Position numbers and translations under genes: made by a program
Part shown: piece after piece, positions 10,268 to 20,037 of the stretch
Numbering within the stretch: the stretch's first letter is position 1
How the letters are laid out: each line of letters begins with the position of its first letter
Assembly: GCF_905171765.1 (NCBI RefSeq)
Contig: NC_053392.1
Coordinates: 340,039,010-340,103,009 of the forward strand
DNA: 64,000 bases
Direction of reading: 5' to 3'
Origin: Bufo bufo
Taxonomy: Eukaryota > Chordata > Amphibia > Anura > Bufonidae
The notes under the pieces: generated by a model
Seen by the model: only the letters and a program-made list of their open reading frames with translations
Told to the model about the DNA's origin: nothing
Database searches by the model: none

Positions 10268-10869
10268 GTACCCCTCCCTCTACGAGTGGACTCCGGACAC
10301 TCAGGGCCCACCTTCTCAGGATGGGACCTATGGAAAGCCCTGATGAGACGAGTGGCCTTAATGTCCGTCACTGGGACCCACATCCTCTCCTCAGGACCAT
10401 AACCCTCCCAATGAACGAGGTACTGGAGGGAACCGCGGACAAGACGAGAATCCACAATCCTAGAGACCTGAAATTCAAGATTTCCATCAACCATAATCGG
10501 AGGAGGAGGCAAAGGCGAGGGTACAATAGGTTGAACATAAGGTTTCAATAAGGACTTATGAAAAACATTATGGATCTTCCAAGTCTGAGGAAGATCAAGA
10601 CGGTAGGCAACAGGATTGATGACAAACAGGATCTTGTAAGGCCCAATAAACCTAGGACCCAACTTCCAGGAGGGAACCTTCAATTTGATATTCTTGGTAG
10701 ACAACCACACCAGATCACCAACATTCAGGTCCGGACCAGGCACACGTCTCTTATCTGCCACACGCTTATATCTCTCACTCATGCTCTTTAGATTATCCTG
10801 AATCTTTTGCCAAATAGATGACAAAGACGAGGAGAATCTGTCCTCATCAGGTAAACCAGAAGACCCCTC
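10210..10869 (-). pseudogene. Chromovirus 1 integrase C-terminus and chromodomain
   Basis: The frame from about 10869 (ATG at 10824) carries the integrase C-terminal domain (VGDLVWLSTKNI, LGPRFIGPYKI, about residues 35-70 from the ATG) and then a chromodomain at about residues 117-170: EFQVSRIVDSRL, YLVHWEGYG, EERMWVP. Chromodomains of this class tether the integration complex to modified histone tails. It is in a different frame from the integrase core. The joint near 10868 lacks about 35 residues that related elements have after LPLAEFA, so a deletion and a frame change happened together. The frame ends at 10210 inside the LTR. Confidence 0.9.
10268..10283 (-). promoter_or_regulatory. Polypurine tract of chromovirus 1
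   Basis: On the minus strand GTAGAGGGAGGGGTAC lies directly before the 3' LTR's TGTCAC-end. This purine run is the expected primer for plus-strand DNA synthesis. Confidence 0.7.
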
Positions 10870-12039
10870 TCAGCAAGGGACAAAAAAGAACACCAATCCT
10901 CCTGATTCTCCGCCACAAAACAGCGCAGATATGTCTCCGGATTCTGATTGACGCGCTCTGTCTGGCCATTCGACTGCGGGTGGAAAGCAGAAGAGAATGA
11001 CAACCGAACCCCCAAGCGAGAACAGAAAGCCTTCCAGAATCTGGAAACAAACTGCGTGCCCCTATCAGAGACTATGTCTGAAGGAATACCATGCAATTTG
11101 ACAATGTGGTCGATAAATGCCTGCGCCAGCGTCTTAGCATTGGGCAAACCAGGAAAAGGGATGAAATGCACCATTTTGCTAAAACGGTCCACCACCACCA
11201 GAATCACAGTCTTCCCCGAGGAACGAGGCAAGTCCGTTATGAAGTCCATGGACAGATGTGTCAAAGGACGGGAAGGAATGGGTAAGGGAAGGAGAGGACC
11301 TGATGGCCGTGAATGAGGGACTTTGGCACGAGCGCAAGTCTCGCAAGCTGCCACAAAAACCTCAACCGACTTACGAAGCGCAGGCCACCAGAATCTCTGA
11401 GCGATGAGATCCAGTGTGGCTCTTGCCCCCGGGTGCCCAGCAAGGACCGTATCGTGGTGTTCCTTAAAAATCTTGTGTCTCAAAGCGAGAGGCACAAACA
11501 ACCTCCCAGGAGGACAAAGATCAGGAGCCTCTGACTGGGCTGCCTGCACCTCTGCCTCCAATTCAGGAAAAAGAGCAGAGACCACCACACCTTCAGCCAA
11601 AATGGGACCCGGGTCTTCAAAATTCCCACCTCCCGGAAAACAACGTGACAGGGCATCTGCCTTCACATTCTTAACCCCAGGGCGGAACGTGACAACAAAA
11701 TTAAACCTTGAAAGGAACAAAGACCATCTGGCCTGTCTCGGGTTCAGACGCTTGGCTGACTCCAAGTAGGCCAGATTTTTATGGTCCGTAAACACGGTAA
11801 TAGGGTGTCTGGCTCCCTCTAGCCAATGGCGCCATTCCTCAAAAGCCAACTTGATGGCCAACAATTCCCTATCTCCCACATCATAATTTCTCTCTGCGGA
11901 GGAGAGTTTCTTCGAGAAAAAAGCACATGGTTGCCATTTGGCAGGAGAGGAATCCTGAGACAAGACCGCACCCACCCCTACCTCAGAAGCATCAACCTCA
12001 ACTATGAAGGGTAACGAAATTTCAGGTTTTACCAGGAAG
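10870..12039 (-). pseudogene. Chromovirus 1 RNase H and integrase core
   Basis: From about 12039 the frame reads [27 protein letters not shown] (RNase H start). RNase H continues with FTDHKNLAYLESAK. The integrase has an HHCC zinc finger (HH near HHDTVLAGH, then CETC) and an intact catalytic triad: Asp in LSMDFITDLP, Asp in IVSDRGTQF and Glu in NGQTERVNQ, with 35 residues between the last two. No stop interrupts this section. It ends where the 10868 deletion shifts the frame. The upstream frameshift lies between SNIKESFAS and LVKPE near 12035. Confidence 0.9.
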
Positions 12040-14380
12040 CAAAACTCTCCTTGATATTAGAAAAGGCCTTACGCGCCTCTACCGACCAGGAAGAAAAATC
12101 TACCCCCTTTCTGGTCATATCAGTGAGTGGTTTAACAACAGAGGAATAATTCAAAATAAATTTCCTGTAATAATTGGCAAAGCTAAAAAAACGCATCAGC
12201 GCCTTCTAATTCTCAGGAAGCTCCCACTCAAGCACAGCGCGGACCTTCTCGGGGTCCATGCGAAAACCAGAAGCGGAGAGAAGAAACCCCAGAAATTGAA
12301 TTTCTGGAACCGCAAACACACATTTTTCCAGTTTCGCGTATAATTTATTCTCCCGCAGGATGAGCAAGACCTGACGTAAATGTTCCTTATGAATCTTGAA
12401 ATCAGGAGAAAAAATCAAAATGTCATCCAAATACACTAATACAAATTTTCCCATTAAATGATAAAAAATGCTGTTCACGAAATGCTGAAAAACGGCTGGG
12501 GCATTCATCAAACCAAAAGGCATAACCAAATTCTCAAAATGGCCCTCAGGGGTATTGAAAGCCGTCTTCCATTCGTCTCCTTCTCTGACCCTGACCAGGT
12601 TGTATGCCCCTCTTAGGTCTAATTTGGAAAAGACTTTAGCCCCAACAACCTGGTTAAACAGGTCCGGGATCAGAGGAAGCGGATAAGGGTCACGAATAGT
12701 GATACTGTTCAGCTCCCTGAAATCCAGACAAGGTCTTAAAGAACCATCTTTTTTCTTAACAAAGAAAAAACCAGCGGCAACAGGTGACTTCGAGGGTCGT
12801 ATGTGTCCTTTTCTCAGATTCTCAGAAATATAAGCACGCATAGCGACCCTCTCAGGTTGGGAAAGATTGTATAAACGAGATTTAGGCAGCTTGGCGCCTG
12901 GGATGAGATTAATAGGGCAATCGTACTCCCTGTGCGGGAGCAAATCCTGAACTCCACTCTCAGAGAAGACATCCGAAAATTCAGAGAGGAAAGGTGGTAC
13001 AGTCTTAGTAGAAACCTCAGAAACAGATGTCATGAGGCAATTCTCTCTGCAAAAGTCACTCCAACCATTTATTTGCCTCGCTTGCCAATCAATGGTGGGG
13101 TTATGTTTAGTGAGCCAGGGTAGCCCCAACACTAGAGGAGTAGGCAAACTGCTAAGGACGAAACATGACACATCCTCAACATGAGCATCACTCACAATTA
13201 AACGGATATTGTGAACTATGCCCTTTAATGATTTCTGAGAAAGTGGAGCGGAATCAATAGCAAAAACAGGAATATCCTTTCCCAAAGTGCATACCTGGAA
13301 ACCATGAGTTATTGCAAATTGATTATCAATGAGATTAACAGCTGCTCCACTATCCACAAAAATCTCACAAAAAATGCTTTTGCTCTCTAGCGCCACCCTA
13401 GCAGGCAGGACAAAACGGGAACTACAAGCAAACGGAAAACCTTCAATTTCCGCCTCAACCCTGCCAATAGTAACAGACGGAACATTTTTAAAAGATTTTT
13501 TCCTTTTTGTTTCTTTATTACTCCTAGAAAACTGCCTGAATCTCCTAGAGGGACAAACATTTGCCAAATGATTTATACCTCCACAACAAAAACAAACCCT
13601 CCCATGCGGGCTGAATCTTCTATTGTCAGAGGCAATCAACCCCATCTGCATGGGCTCCTGCTCAGAAGGGGCTGACAGCGACTGAGACCCCTGCGCACAG
13701 AAAGAGACCGCTGCACTGTCCCGGGACTGAGTATGACAGGAAGGAGAGATCTCTCCTCTCTCTCTAAGACGCCTGTCAATACGAATGGCCTGAGACATAG
13801 CAGAATCCAAGGAGGTAGGTCTCTCATGAAAGGAAAATGCATCTTTCAATCCCTCTGAAAGACCATGGCAAAATTGACTTCGGAGTGCAGCATCATTCCA
13901 ACCAGTATCAGCTGCCCATCTCCGAAATTCTGAGCAGTATATCTCTGCGGATTGTTTACCCTGGCATAACAGACGTAGTCTAGACTCAGCCAGAGCAATA
14001 CGATCCGGATCATCATATATCTGACCCAGGGCTCAAAAGAATTCATCCACTGAACGGAGGGGCCGTGCCCCCTCCGGCAGCGAAAAGGCCCAGGATTGAG
14101 CATTACCCCTGAGCAGCGATATAATGATCCCCACCCTCCGTTCTTCATCACCAGAGGAATAGGGAAGAAGGCGAAAATGGAGTTTGCAAGCCTCTCTAAA
14201 ACGCACAAAATACTCACTACCCCCGGAGAACGTATCCGGGAGCGAGATCTTAGGCTCAGAACAAACTCCATGAACGCAAGCTGAACCGGTCACTTGAAAC
14301 TGAGAAAAAGTCTTACGGAGATCAGCTACCTCCAATGAAAGACCCTGGAAGCGCTCAGCCAAAAGTGAAACCGGATCCAT
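12040..14380 (-). pseudogene. Chromovirus 1 gag-protease-reverse transcriptase
   Basis: A single frame starts at the ATG at 14380 (MDPVSLLAERFQGLSLEVAD) and runs through gag, a CCHC knuckle (CFCCGGINHLANVC near 13590), a retropepsin-type protease (FVDSGAAVNLID near 13350) and the RT ([22 protein letters not shown] near 12440). It has TGA at 14033-14035 after VDEFF and TAG at 12206-12208 after ELPEN. Both continue with clear homology in frame, so they are nonsense mutations and not gene ends. Gag and pol in one frame is common for vertebrate gypsy elements. Confidence 0.92.
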
Positions 14381-14407
14381 GCTTGAGGCGGTTTTGGCGG
14401 CTTATAA

Positions 14408-14934
14408 TGTCACGGATGGTGTACAGGAAACAAGACAATGCAATACAATAATTACTCACTGGATCCACAACTAAGGAACAAAAGGGAGACCCCTACATGA
14501 GACCTGCCACTCTCCCTAATTGCTCAGCCTATGCGAACACCCCAAAGGTGGATGGGCGCATATCCACGTACCTCGGCTATCTAATACCTGAAGACCCTAC
14601 AATAGTGAGGGGACACGACCACCGGCTCCCTACACTAGACACGGAGGGAGTCAGGGTCACCTGAAAATCCAGCAGACAGAAAATCACAAATAAAGGAACA
14701 GCACTTATCTTGCAGAGGACTGGGAAATAGAAACAGCAAGCACACACACTCCAGGAAGTTGTATAAGCCGCAACCTAATGCATCATGGGGAGGAACTTAA
14801 AGGGAAGCAATCAGTCCAACTGCATGACAGCTGAGATAGACTAACGAGATGAGGAACTTAATTAAAACAAAGAAACTCAAGGAGGAGGATCTGGAAAGCT
14901 CCTGTCAGAGCTTCTCAACTGTCTGGTTGTGACA
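14408..14934 (-). repeat. Chromovirus 1, 5' LTR
   Basis: 527 bp, almost identical to the 3' LTR (four differences). On the minus strand it is followed by TTATAAGCCGCC before the gag ATG. This does not match a primer-binding site I can assign to a tRNA. Confidence 0.95.
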
Positions 14935-14939
14935 GACGT

Positions 14940-15340
14940 CTTTTCCTGCAAGCTCCCGATTTATAGTGCAGAAGATTTATTCCTGCCAACCATTACCAAA
15001 ACCTGCTGGGACCAAAGACCAAAGCTGTATTTTGCTTGGATACAAGTTGTCTTTAGTAAAGAAAAGTTTGAACTTCATCTAAAGGTCTGGACATCAATTT
15101 CTGCTGCAAAACTCCTCTATTACTCCTACTATCACTACACTCAATTTATTGCAAGTGAGCCAGGAGTCCGGCCGTACCCAGGTAGGAGATACCGTTGACA
15201 CCATTATCATCACCATACAGAGACATTATAGGCCATTACACCACTCAGGCATTCCTACTCTGGGACGTGCGTTATAACACCTTCTGAGGACGCTGTGATA
15301 GTACCCTGTGCACGCTGCAATTGGCGTCACAAACAAACTA
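14940..15340. mobile_element. Older LTR-like sequence inside Helitron (right part)
   Basis: It continues the sequence broken by the chromovirus at 9740. It contains GTCCGGCCGTACCCAGG, GACGTGCGTTATAACACC and GCAATTGGCGTCACAAAC. The last resembles the region after a gypsy LTR. Call is tentative. Confidence 0.35.
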
Positions 15341-15627
15341 TAGACTATTAACCACCTATATCCTGACCCACTGCATAAGTGGCGTCAGTGTGTTCCCCAT
15401 GCCTGGTCACTGCATGTACCATTCCTGAGATATTCCCAAAAAAATTACCTGCATTATCCAATAAAAGCCTGCAAGTCTTTCTCTTCATATCCCAACTGCC
15501 ATACACACAGTCACATATCCCTTATCAGCCAATAGAAGCTCACAGGCCTTTAGTCTCCACATACACACAGTTTTACTCCAGGTTTCCATAACAACCCAGC
15601 CATTTTTCTTCACTGCTGTAGGTCAGC
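15341..15627 (+). other. Helitron interior
   Basis: Contains CCAATAGAAGCTCACAGGCC and CAGGTTTCCATAACAACCC, which I associate with the inner 3' part of this Helitron family. No frame of interest. Confidence 0.5.
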
Positions 15628-15631
15628 TTAA

Positions 15632-15958
15632 CGCTAGGGCTACACGGCAACATGTCACGCGACAATAAGTCGCATGACACATAGGGCACTACTGCACTGC
15701 TACATGTGTTGCACGACATTGATGTCACACCAATGTCGCGTGACAATTTTTATAATAATAGTCTATGGTGTTGCACTGCGACATGTGACATTCTGCGACG
15801 TCGACAGTCGCAGAAAAATCCATCTTGGATGGATTTTTTGCAACTGTCGTGTCGAAGTCGCAGCATGTCACATGTCGCAGTGCGACATCATAGCCTATCA
15901 TTATAAAAACTGTTGAGACAAAATGTCGTGCGACACATGTCATCGTGCAACCCTAGCA
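15632..15958. mobile_element. TTAA-flanked foldback MITE in Helitron
   Basis: TTAA at 15628-15631 and 15959-15962 flank a 327-bp palindromic element with ends CGCTAGGGCTACACGGCAACA and CATCGTGCAACCCTAGCA. Many CGACATGT/ACATGTCG motifs pair across the centre, which reads CCATCTTGGATGG. Removing it restores the Helitron sequence GTCAGCTTAAAGGGG. Confidence 0.85.
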
Positions 15959-16375
15959 TTAAAGGGGCAGGGCGCTGAGGAGGTCACTGTTAAAGGGGCG
16001 GGCACTGTGGAGGTCACTTTTAAAGAGGCATTCACTGTGGATGTTACTGTTAAGGGGCCAGGCTGCTGTGGAGGCCACTATTAAAGGGGCAACTGCTGTG
16101 GAGGTCACTGTTAAGGCAGCAGGGTACTGTAAGTTCACTGTTAAGGGAGCGGGGTACTGTAGAGGTCACTGTTAAGTGGACGGGCCCCTGAGGAGGTCAC
16201 TGTCAAGGGAGTGGGGTGCTGTGAAGGTCAAAGTTAAGGGGATGGGCTGCTGTAGAGGTCCTATTTTAAAATGGTGGTGCACTGTGGGGGGGGTCAGTGT
16301 TAAAGAGTGGGGGACTGTGGATTTCACTGTTAAAGGGGCGGGGTGCTGTAGAAGTCACTGTTATGGGGTATACTG
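15959..16375 (+). repeat. Tandem ~31-bp repeat, about 13 units, in Helitron
   Basis: Degenerate units of the form AAAGGGGCGGGGTGCTGTGG then AGGTCACTGTT, 30-34 bp each, run to the 3' end region of the Helitron. Units differ by many substitutions, so the array is old or was assembled from diverged copies. Confidence 0.85.
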
Positions 16376-16427
16376 TCAATATCTTTTAACGACACACACA
16401 AACATTACATTAAATAGATTAAATATA

Positions 16428-16455
16428 CCCGTGCAAAGCGGGGTGCTTCTGCTAG
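16428..16455 (+). other. Helitron 3' terminal hairpin and CTAG end
   Basis: CCCG-TGCAAAG-CGGG forms the short terminal stem-loop. It is followed by TGCTTCTG and CTAG, then host T. This is the termination signal expected for rolling-circle transposition. Confidence 0.8.
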
Positions 16456-16709
16456 TTTTATAATAAAAATATTCCCAAATACCTTTCATTAGTTATAATT
16501 AGGGTTGTCCCGATACCGATACTAGTATCGGTATCGGGACCGATTCCGAGTTTTCTCGGCGGTACTCAGCCGCCGATACCCCGCCCCGATACATAAATAG
16601 AATACTTTTTTTTTTCCCGCAATGAATATTTTTGCGGCCCGGCAAAGATGCAGCATCGTGAGAGAGGAGGGGCTGGAGTCCGTAACTAGGGGCGGGGCCC
16701 GGTGCAGTC

Positions 16710-17110
16710 ACTGTACTCTTACACCGGGCCCCGCCGCTCACCAAAGTATTTATAAACGTGAATCCTTATCCTGTTATTAAGTTGAACTAACGCTGCCCTC
16801 TCCCATGTTCCCCTGTATCCCCCTGTAAGCTTCAATAGCAGGCAGAGCAGACGGCAGCAGTAACGTCACTCACTGACGTAGAGCGCCTGCTCCGCCCACT
16901 TTATGAATGAAGCAGGCGGAGCAGACGCGCGACGTCAGTGAGTGACGTTACTGGTGCCGTCCGCTCTGCCTGCTATGGAAGCTTAAGTAAGTGCTGTGGG
17001 GATACAGGGGGATACAGGGGAACATGGGAGAGGGCAGCGTTAGTTCAACTTAATAACAGGATAAGGATTCACGTTTATAAATACTTCGGTGAGCGGCGGG
17101 GCCCGGTGTA
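16710..17110. repeat. Large foldback inside the hAT MITE
   Basis: TACACCGGGCCCCGCCGCTC at 16710 is the reverse complement of the bases ending at 17110, and the arms continue inward through TTAACTTAATAACAGG-type and GGGAACATGGGAGAGGGCAG sequences to a loop near 16905. Arms are about 190 bp with few mismatches. They would form a very stable hairpin. Confidence 0.9.
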
Positions 17111-17154
17111 TTGGGGGACACTGTTATGAGGGGGATCTGTGGATGACATATAGC

Positions 17155-17830
17155 AGTGTCATCCACAGATCCTCCCCATAACAGTTCCATCCACAGATCC
17201 CCTATAACAGCACCATCCACAGATCCCCCACCAAATAACAATGCCATCCTCAGATCCCCCCACCCCATAACAATGCCATCCACAGATATCCCACCCCATA
17301 GCAGTACCATCCACAGATCCCCATAACAGTGCCATCCACAAATCCCCATAACAGTGCCATCCACAGATCCCCCATAACAGTGCCATCCACAGATCCCCCA
17401 TAACAGTGCCATCCACAGATCCCCATAACAGTGCCATCCACAGATCCCCATAACAGTGCCATCCACAGATCCCCCATAACAGCACCATCCACAGATCCCC
17501 ATAACAGTGCCATCCACAGATCCCCCATAACAGTGCCATCCACAGATCCCCCATAACAGTGCCATCCACAGATCCCCCATAACAGTGCCATCCACAGATC
17601 CCCCATAACAGTGCCATCCACAGATCCCCATAACAGTGCCATCCACAGATCCCCCATAACAGTGCCATCCACAGATCCCCCATAACAGCGCCATCCACAG
17701 ATCCCCCATAACAGTTCCATCCACAGATCCCCCATAACAGTGCCATCCACAGATCCCCCATAACAGTGCCATCCACAGGTCCCCCATAACAGTGCCATCC
17801 ACAGATCCCCCACATGACAGTGCGTCATCC
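17155..17830. repeat. 25-26 bp minisatellite, about 26 units
   Basis: Unit CATAACAGTGCCATCCACAG then ATCCCC, alternating 25 and 26 bp. Because the unit length is not a multiple of three and no frame contains stops, all three minus-strand frames are open and give Trp/Cys/Gly-rich repeats. No spacers separate the units, so it is not a CRISPR array. Confidence 0.95.
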
Positions 17831-18589
17831 ACAGATCCACAGATCCCCCAAAACGGTCACATGACATTTAAAAAAAGTATCGGTATTCGGTATCGGTGAC
17901 TACTTGAAAAAAAGTATCGGTACTTGTACTCGGTCCTAAAAAAGTGGTATCGGGACAACCCTAGTTATAATAGCTTGTTTTGTCTAGGGAGCAATCATTA
18001 GGAGAAATAAAATGGCTGCCGTCCTATCAGTACACACAAAACCTGTCCTAATCACACAGGAGGACAAGTTACTTCACCACAATGAGCCATAGTGCTGCCT
18101 CATCCTCCTCTCTGCTCTGCTTGTCAGCAATCATGATCCTGAATACAGGTAAATCTCTGTGGGAATGGAGAAGATGAGGAGACATAAAAGGAGGGTGAGG
18201 TGTAATCAGCAGCAGCACTTGTATGCAGTCTCCATTACCACAGCCTGTCCTGTCCATCCTCTCTGTACTTCATGTCTCCTCATAAACTGAATTCCCCAGA
18301 GATTTAGCTAAAGTTCTTATCATCTGTATTCAGGATCATAATCCCTGACAAGTAGAGAGGAGGAGGAGGAGGCAGCTTTTTACCTCAATGTTGTAAAGTA
18401 ACTTTTCCTCATGTGTGATTAGGATAGGTTTTGTGTGAACTAATGGGACAGTGGGCATTTTGTTTCCCCTGATGATTGCTCCCCAGACAAAACAAGCCAT
18501 TATAAATAATGAAAGGTATTTGAGAATATATTTATAATAAAGTAATATATAAGTATTTTCATTTTCTTAATTCCCAAGAACCCCTTTAA

Positions 18590-18690
18590 GTTTTCAGTTC
18601 ACTCCTGCTTGGCTGTGTGCTCAGGTTTATTATGTTGTTCGAAGAAAAACCTTAAATCTCAGAACCAGAGCATTCTGGATCAGCATTTCA
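18590..18690 (-). pseudogene. Old Tc1 transposase copy, segment 3
   Basis: Minus strand reads ATGCTGATCCAGAATGCTCT and CCTGAGCACACAGCCAAGC, matching the Tc1 region that ends in NDPKHTAK. It is collinear with 20685-20794 and 21866-21960: in all three the same copy is cut by later insertions. Beyond 18590 the copy is interrupted by the nest and I could not pick it up again with certainty. Confidence 0.75.
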
Positions 18691-18708
18691 TTAAAGGGGT
18701 TCTGCAGT

Positions 18709-20037
18709 ATGATGCCCCAACTGTTATATATACTGAATAATGCTCCAGTTTGGATCCCTCTGGATAGATTTAAGAAAATTCACTCTATATTTAGAGATCT
18801 TACTTGGAAGTATGGACAGGCTAGGATCAAACTGGAGACATTGCAGTATTCTAAGACGGAAGGGGGCTTAGCTGTCCCTAACGCATGGATTTATTTTTTG
18901 GCTTCCCAATGTCAGCATTTTAAGGGATGGATTGATCTACAAGCACCGGATATGACTGGGCAGATATTGCAGCATTGGTTGTGTAGTCGTGACCTCATGG
19001 GCATTCTGGAAGGTTTAGGAATGCATGCAGGGAGGGAAAAACTTCCTCTGATTGAACTCATGAAAAAAGTTTGGGCAAAAGTGAAGCTGCTAAGAGGAGT
19101 GGGAGGTATTAGTGAACTTTCCCCTATTGGAAAGAACCACTTGTTGCCAGAACTATTGGCCATACCAGGACTTAGGAACTGGGAAACTTATGGAGTGACG
19201 AGAATTGGACAATTAATTAAGGACAAGACATGTAAGTCATTTCAAAACCTGCAGCAGGAATTTAATATCCCCAAGGAGTGGTTTTATAAATATCTTCAAA
19301 TAAGACATGCCCTTGAGGTCACGATGCGGAAGGGATGTGTGATAGCTCAAATGGAGGTGGTCCATAAGCTTGTTCTTCCGTCGGGAGGGGGAAAAAGAGG
19401 GTTAATATCACAGGTGTACGCTCTTCTAATGGAAAAATTCTTAGAGGGATATCCGCTTTCAAGAATGAAAAAGTGGGAGGCTGACGTGGGGGATATGTCT
19501 AAGGATATGTGGGAAGATATTTTAGAAGCAGTCCCCAAGGTGTCTCTAAGTGAACAGGGCAAACTGTCCCAACTATTTATTATACACAGAGTGTACAAAA
19601 CACCGGTGTTCCTGAAAAAGATAGGAGTAAGAGGTGATGACAAGTGCCCAAAGTGTATGGAAGATGGTGCAGACTTGTTACATATGTTGTGGTCTTGTCC
19701 AGTAGTTGGTAATTATTGGGAGGAAGTTGTAGAGATGATTAATAGTAAATTGACACTAAGAATTCAAAAAGATCCTAAGGTGTGTATTCTGGGGTATGTG
19801 TCTGAAATTGGAGTGAATGAACCGGTTAGGGTAGCTGCGGGGAGATTGCTATATGTGGCCAGGAAACTGATCGCTATGAGGTGGATCCAGGGGAGTCCGC
19901 CCACACTGAGTGAGTTTGAACGGAAGGTGCATGACATGCTGGTACTCGAAAAAGGGGTGTTTGTGAAGAGAGGGTGCCCTCAGAAGTTTGAAAAAATGTG
20001 GACTGAATGGTTATCTCATACCCACGTGGTTATATAG
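18709..20037 (+). CDS. L1-like ORF2 C-terminal region (intact but partial)
   Basis: 442 uninterrupted codons homologous along their length to the frame at 33192-34577 (MPQLLYIL.NAP.WIPL; RIKL.TL; GGL.VP). This is the part after the reverse transcriptase of an L1/Tx1-type ORF2. Near residue 320 there is a Cys/His knuckle, CPKCMEDGADLLHMLWSCP (C-x2-C-x7-H-x4-C), typical of the L1 C-terminus. The first ATG lies by chance at the truncation joint. Endonuclease and RT are absent, so it cannot act alone. The lack of stops over 1.3 kb suggests a relatively recent insertion. Confidence 0.85.
   Translation: MMPQLLYILNNAPVWIPLDRFKKIHSIFRDLTWKYGQARIKLETLQYSKTEGGLAVPNAWIYFLASQCQHFKGWIDLQAPDMTGQILQHWLCSRDLMGILEGLGMHAGREKLPLIELMKKVWAKVKLLRGVGGISELSPIGKNHLLPELLAIPGLRNWETYGVTRIGQLIKDKTCKSFQNLQQEFNIPKEWFYKYLQIRHALEVTMRKGCVIAQMEVVHKLVLPSGGGKRGLISQVYALLMEKFLEGYPLSRMKKWEADVGDMSKDMWEDILEAVPKVSLSEQGKLSQLFIIHRVYKTPVFLKKIGVRGDDKCPKCMEDGADLLHMLWSCPVVGNYWEEVVEMINSKLTLRIQKDPKVCILGYVSEIGVNEPVRVAAGRLLYVARKLIAMRWIQGSPPTLSEFERKVHDMLVLEKGVFVKRGCPQKFEKMWTEWLSHTHVVI

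Larger units (their letters stand above)
9741..14934 (-). mobile_element. Ty3/gypsy chromovirus, recent, complete with LTRs
   Basis: Two 527-bp LTRs (9741-10267 and 14408-14934) start TGTCACGG and end TGTGACA and are flanked by the 5-bp duplication GACGT (9736-9740 and 14935-14939). The coding order on the minus strand is gag, protease, RT, RNase H, integrase, chromodomain. The LTRs differ at only four positions that I could see, so the insertion is young. The coding region nevertheless has two in-frame stops, a frameshift and a deletion. The first gag ATG (14380) is 28 bp from the 5' LTR. Confidence 0.95.
8967..16455 (+). mobile_element. Non-autonomous Helitron
   Basis: The left end is A|TC followed by TATATATATAAAGAAGGATG and the block TGTATGTTCCGCGATCACTC, then CAACGAAACTTGGTATACAC, which I recognise as a vertebrate Helitron 5' end. 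The right end is a small hairpin CCCGTGCAAAGCGGG at 16428-16442, then CTAG (16452-16455) and T, the CTRR|T Helitron terminus. Insertion between A and T without duplication fits rolling-circle transposition. No Rep or helicase frame is present, so it moved using proteins from elsewhere. It was later interrupted by a TTAA foldback (15632-15958) and by LTR retrotransposon sequence. Confidence 0.85.
16500..17963. mobile_element. hAT-type MITE with foldback core and minisatellite
   Basis: Exact 8-bp duplications GTTATAAT at 16492-16499 and 17964-17971 flank termini TAGGGTTGTCCCGATACC and GGTATCGGGACAACCCTA. An 8-bp duplication supports the hAT superfamily. The interior has two parts: a ~400-bp inverted repeat (16710-17110) and a ~25-bp minisatellite (17155-17830). 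No transposase is encoded. It inserted into the left arm of the T2-type MITE. Confidence 0.92.
8919..18589. mobile_element. T2/Kolobok-type MITE, host of a four-layer nest
   Basis: TTAA at 8919-8922 and at 18586-18589 flank a foldback element that starts AGGGGTTCTCC (8923) and ends AAGAACCCCT (18585). The left arm continues as 8923-8966, 16456-16499 and 17972-18200. Joined, these are the reverse complement of the right arm (18300-18585): AAATACCTTTCATTA, GGAGCAATCAT and CACACAAAACCT occur in both arms. The Helitron 8967-16455 and the hAT MITE 16500-17963 split the left arm. TTAA duplications with AGGGG ends are the T2/Kolobok signature known from frogs. Without its inserts it would be about 0.7 kb, with no coding frame. 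Confidence 0.9.

Noticed and set aside
11040..11769. Plus-strand frames in 10.3-12.0 kb
   Set aside because: They are antisense shadows of the chromovirus integrase and RNase H frames.
17155..17830. Array of 25-26 bp direct repeats considered as CRISPR
   Set aside because: Units are contiguous with no unique spacers, there are no cas genes, and the array lies inside a vertebrate hAT MITE.
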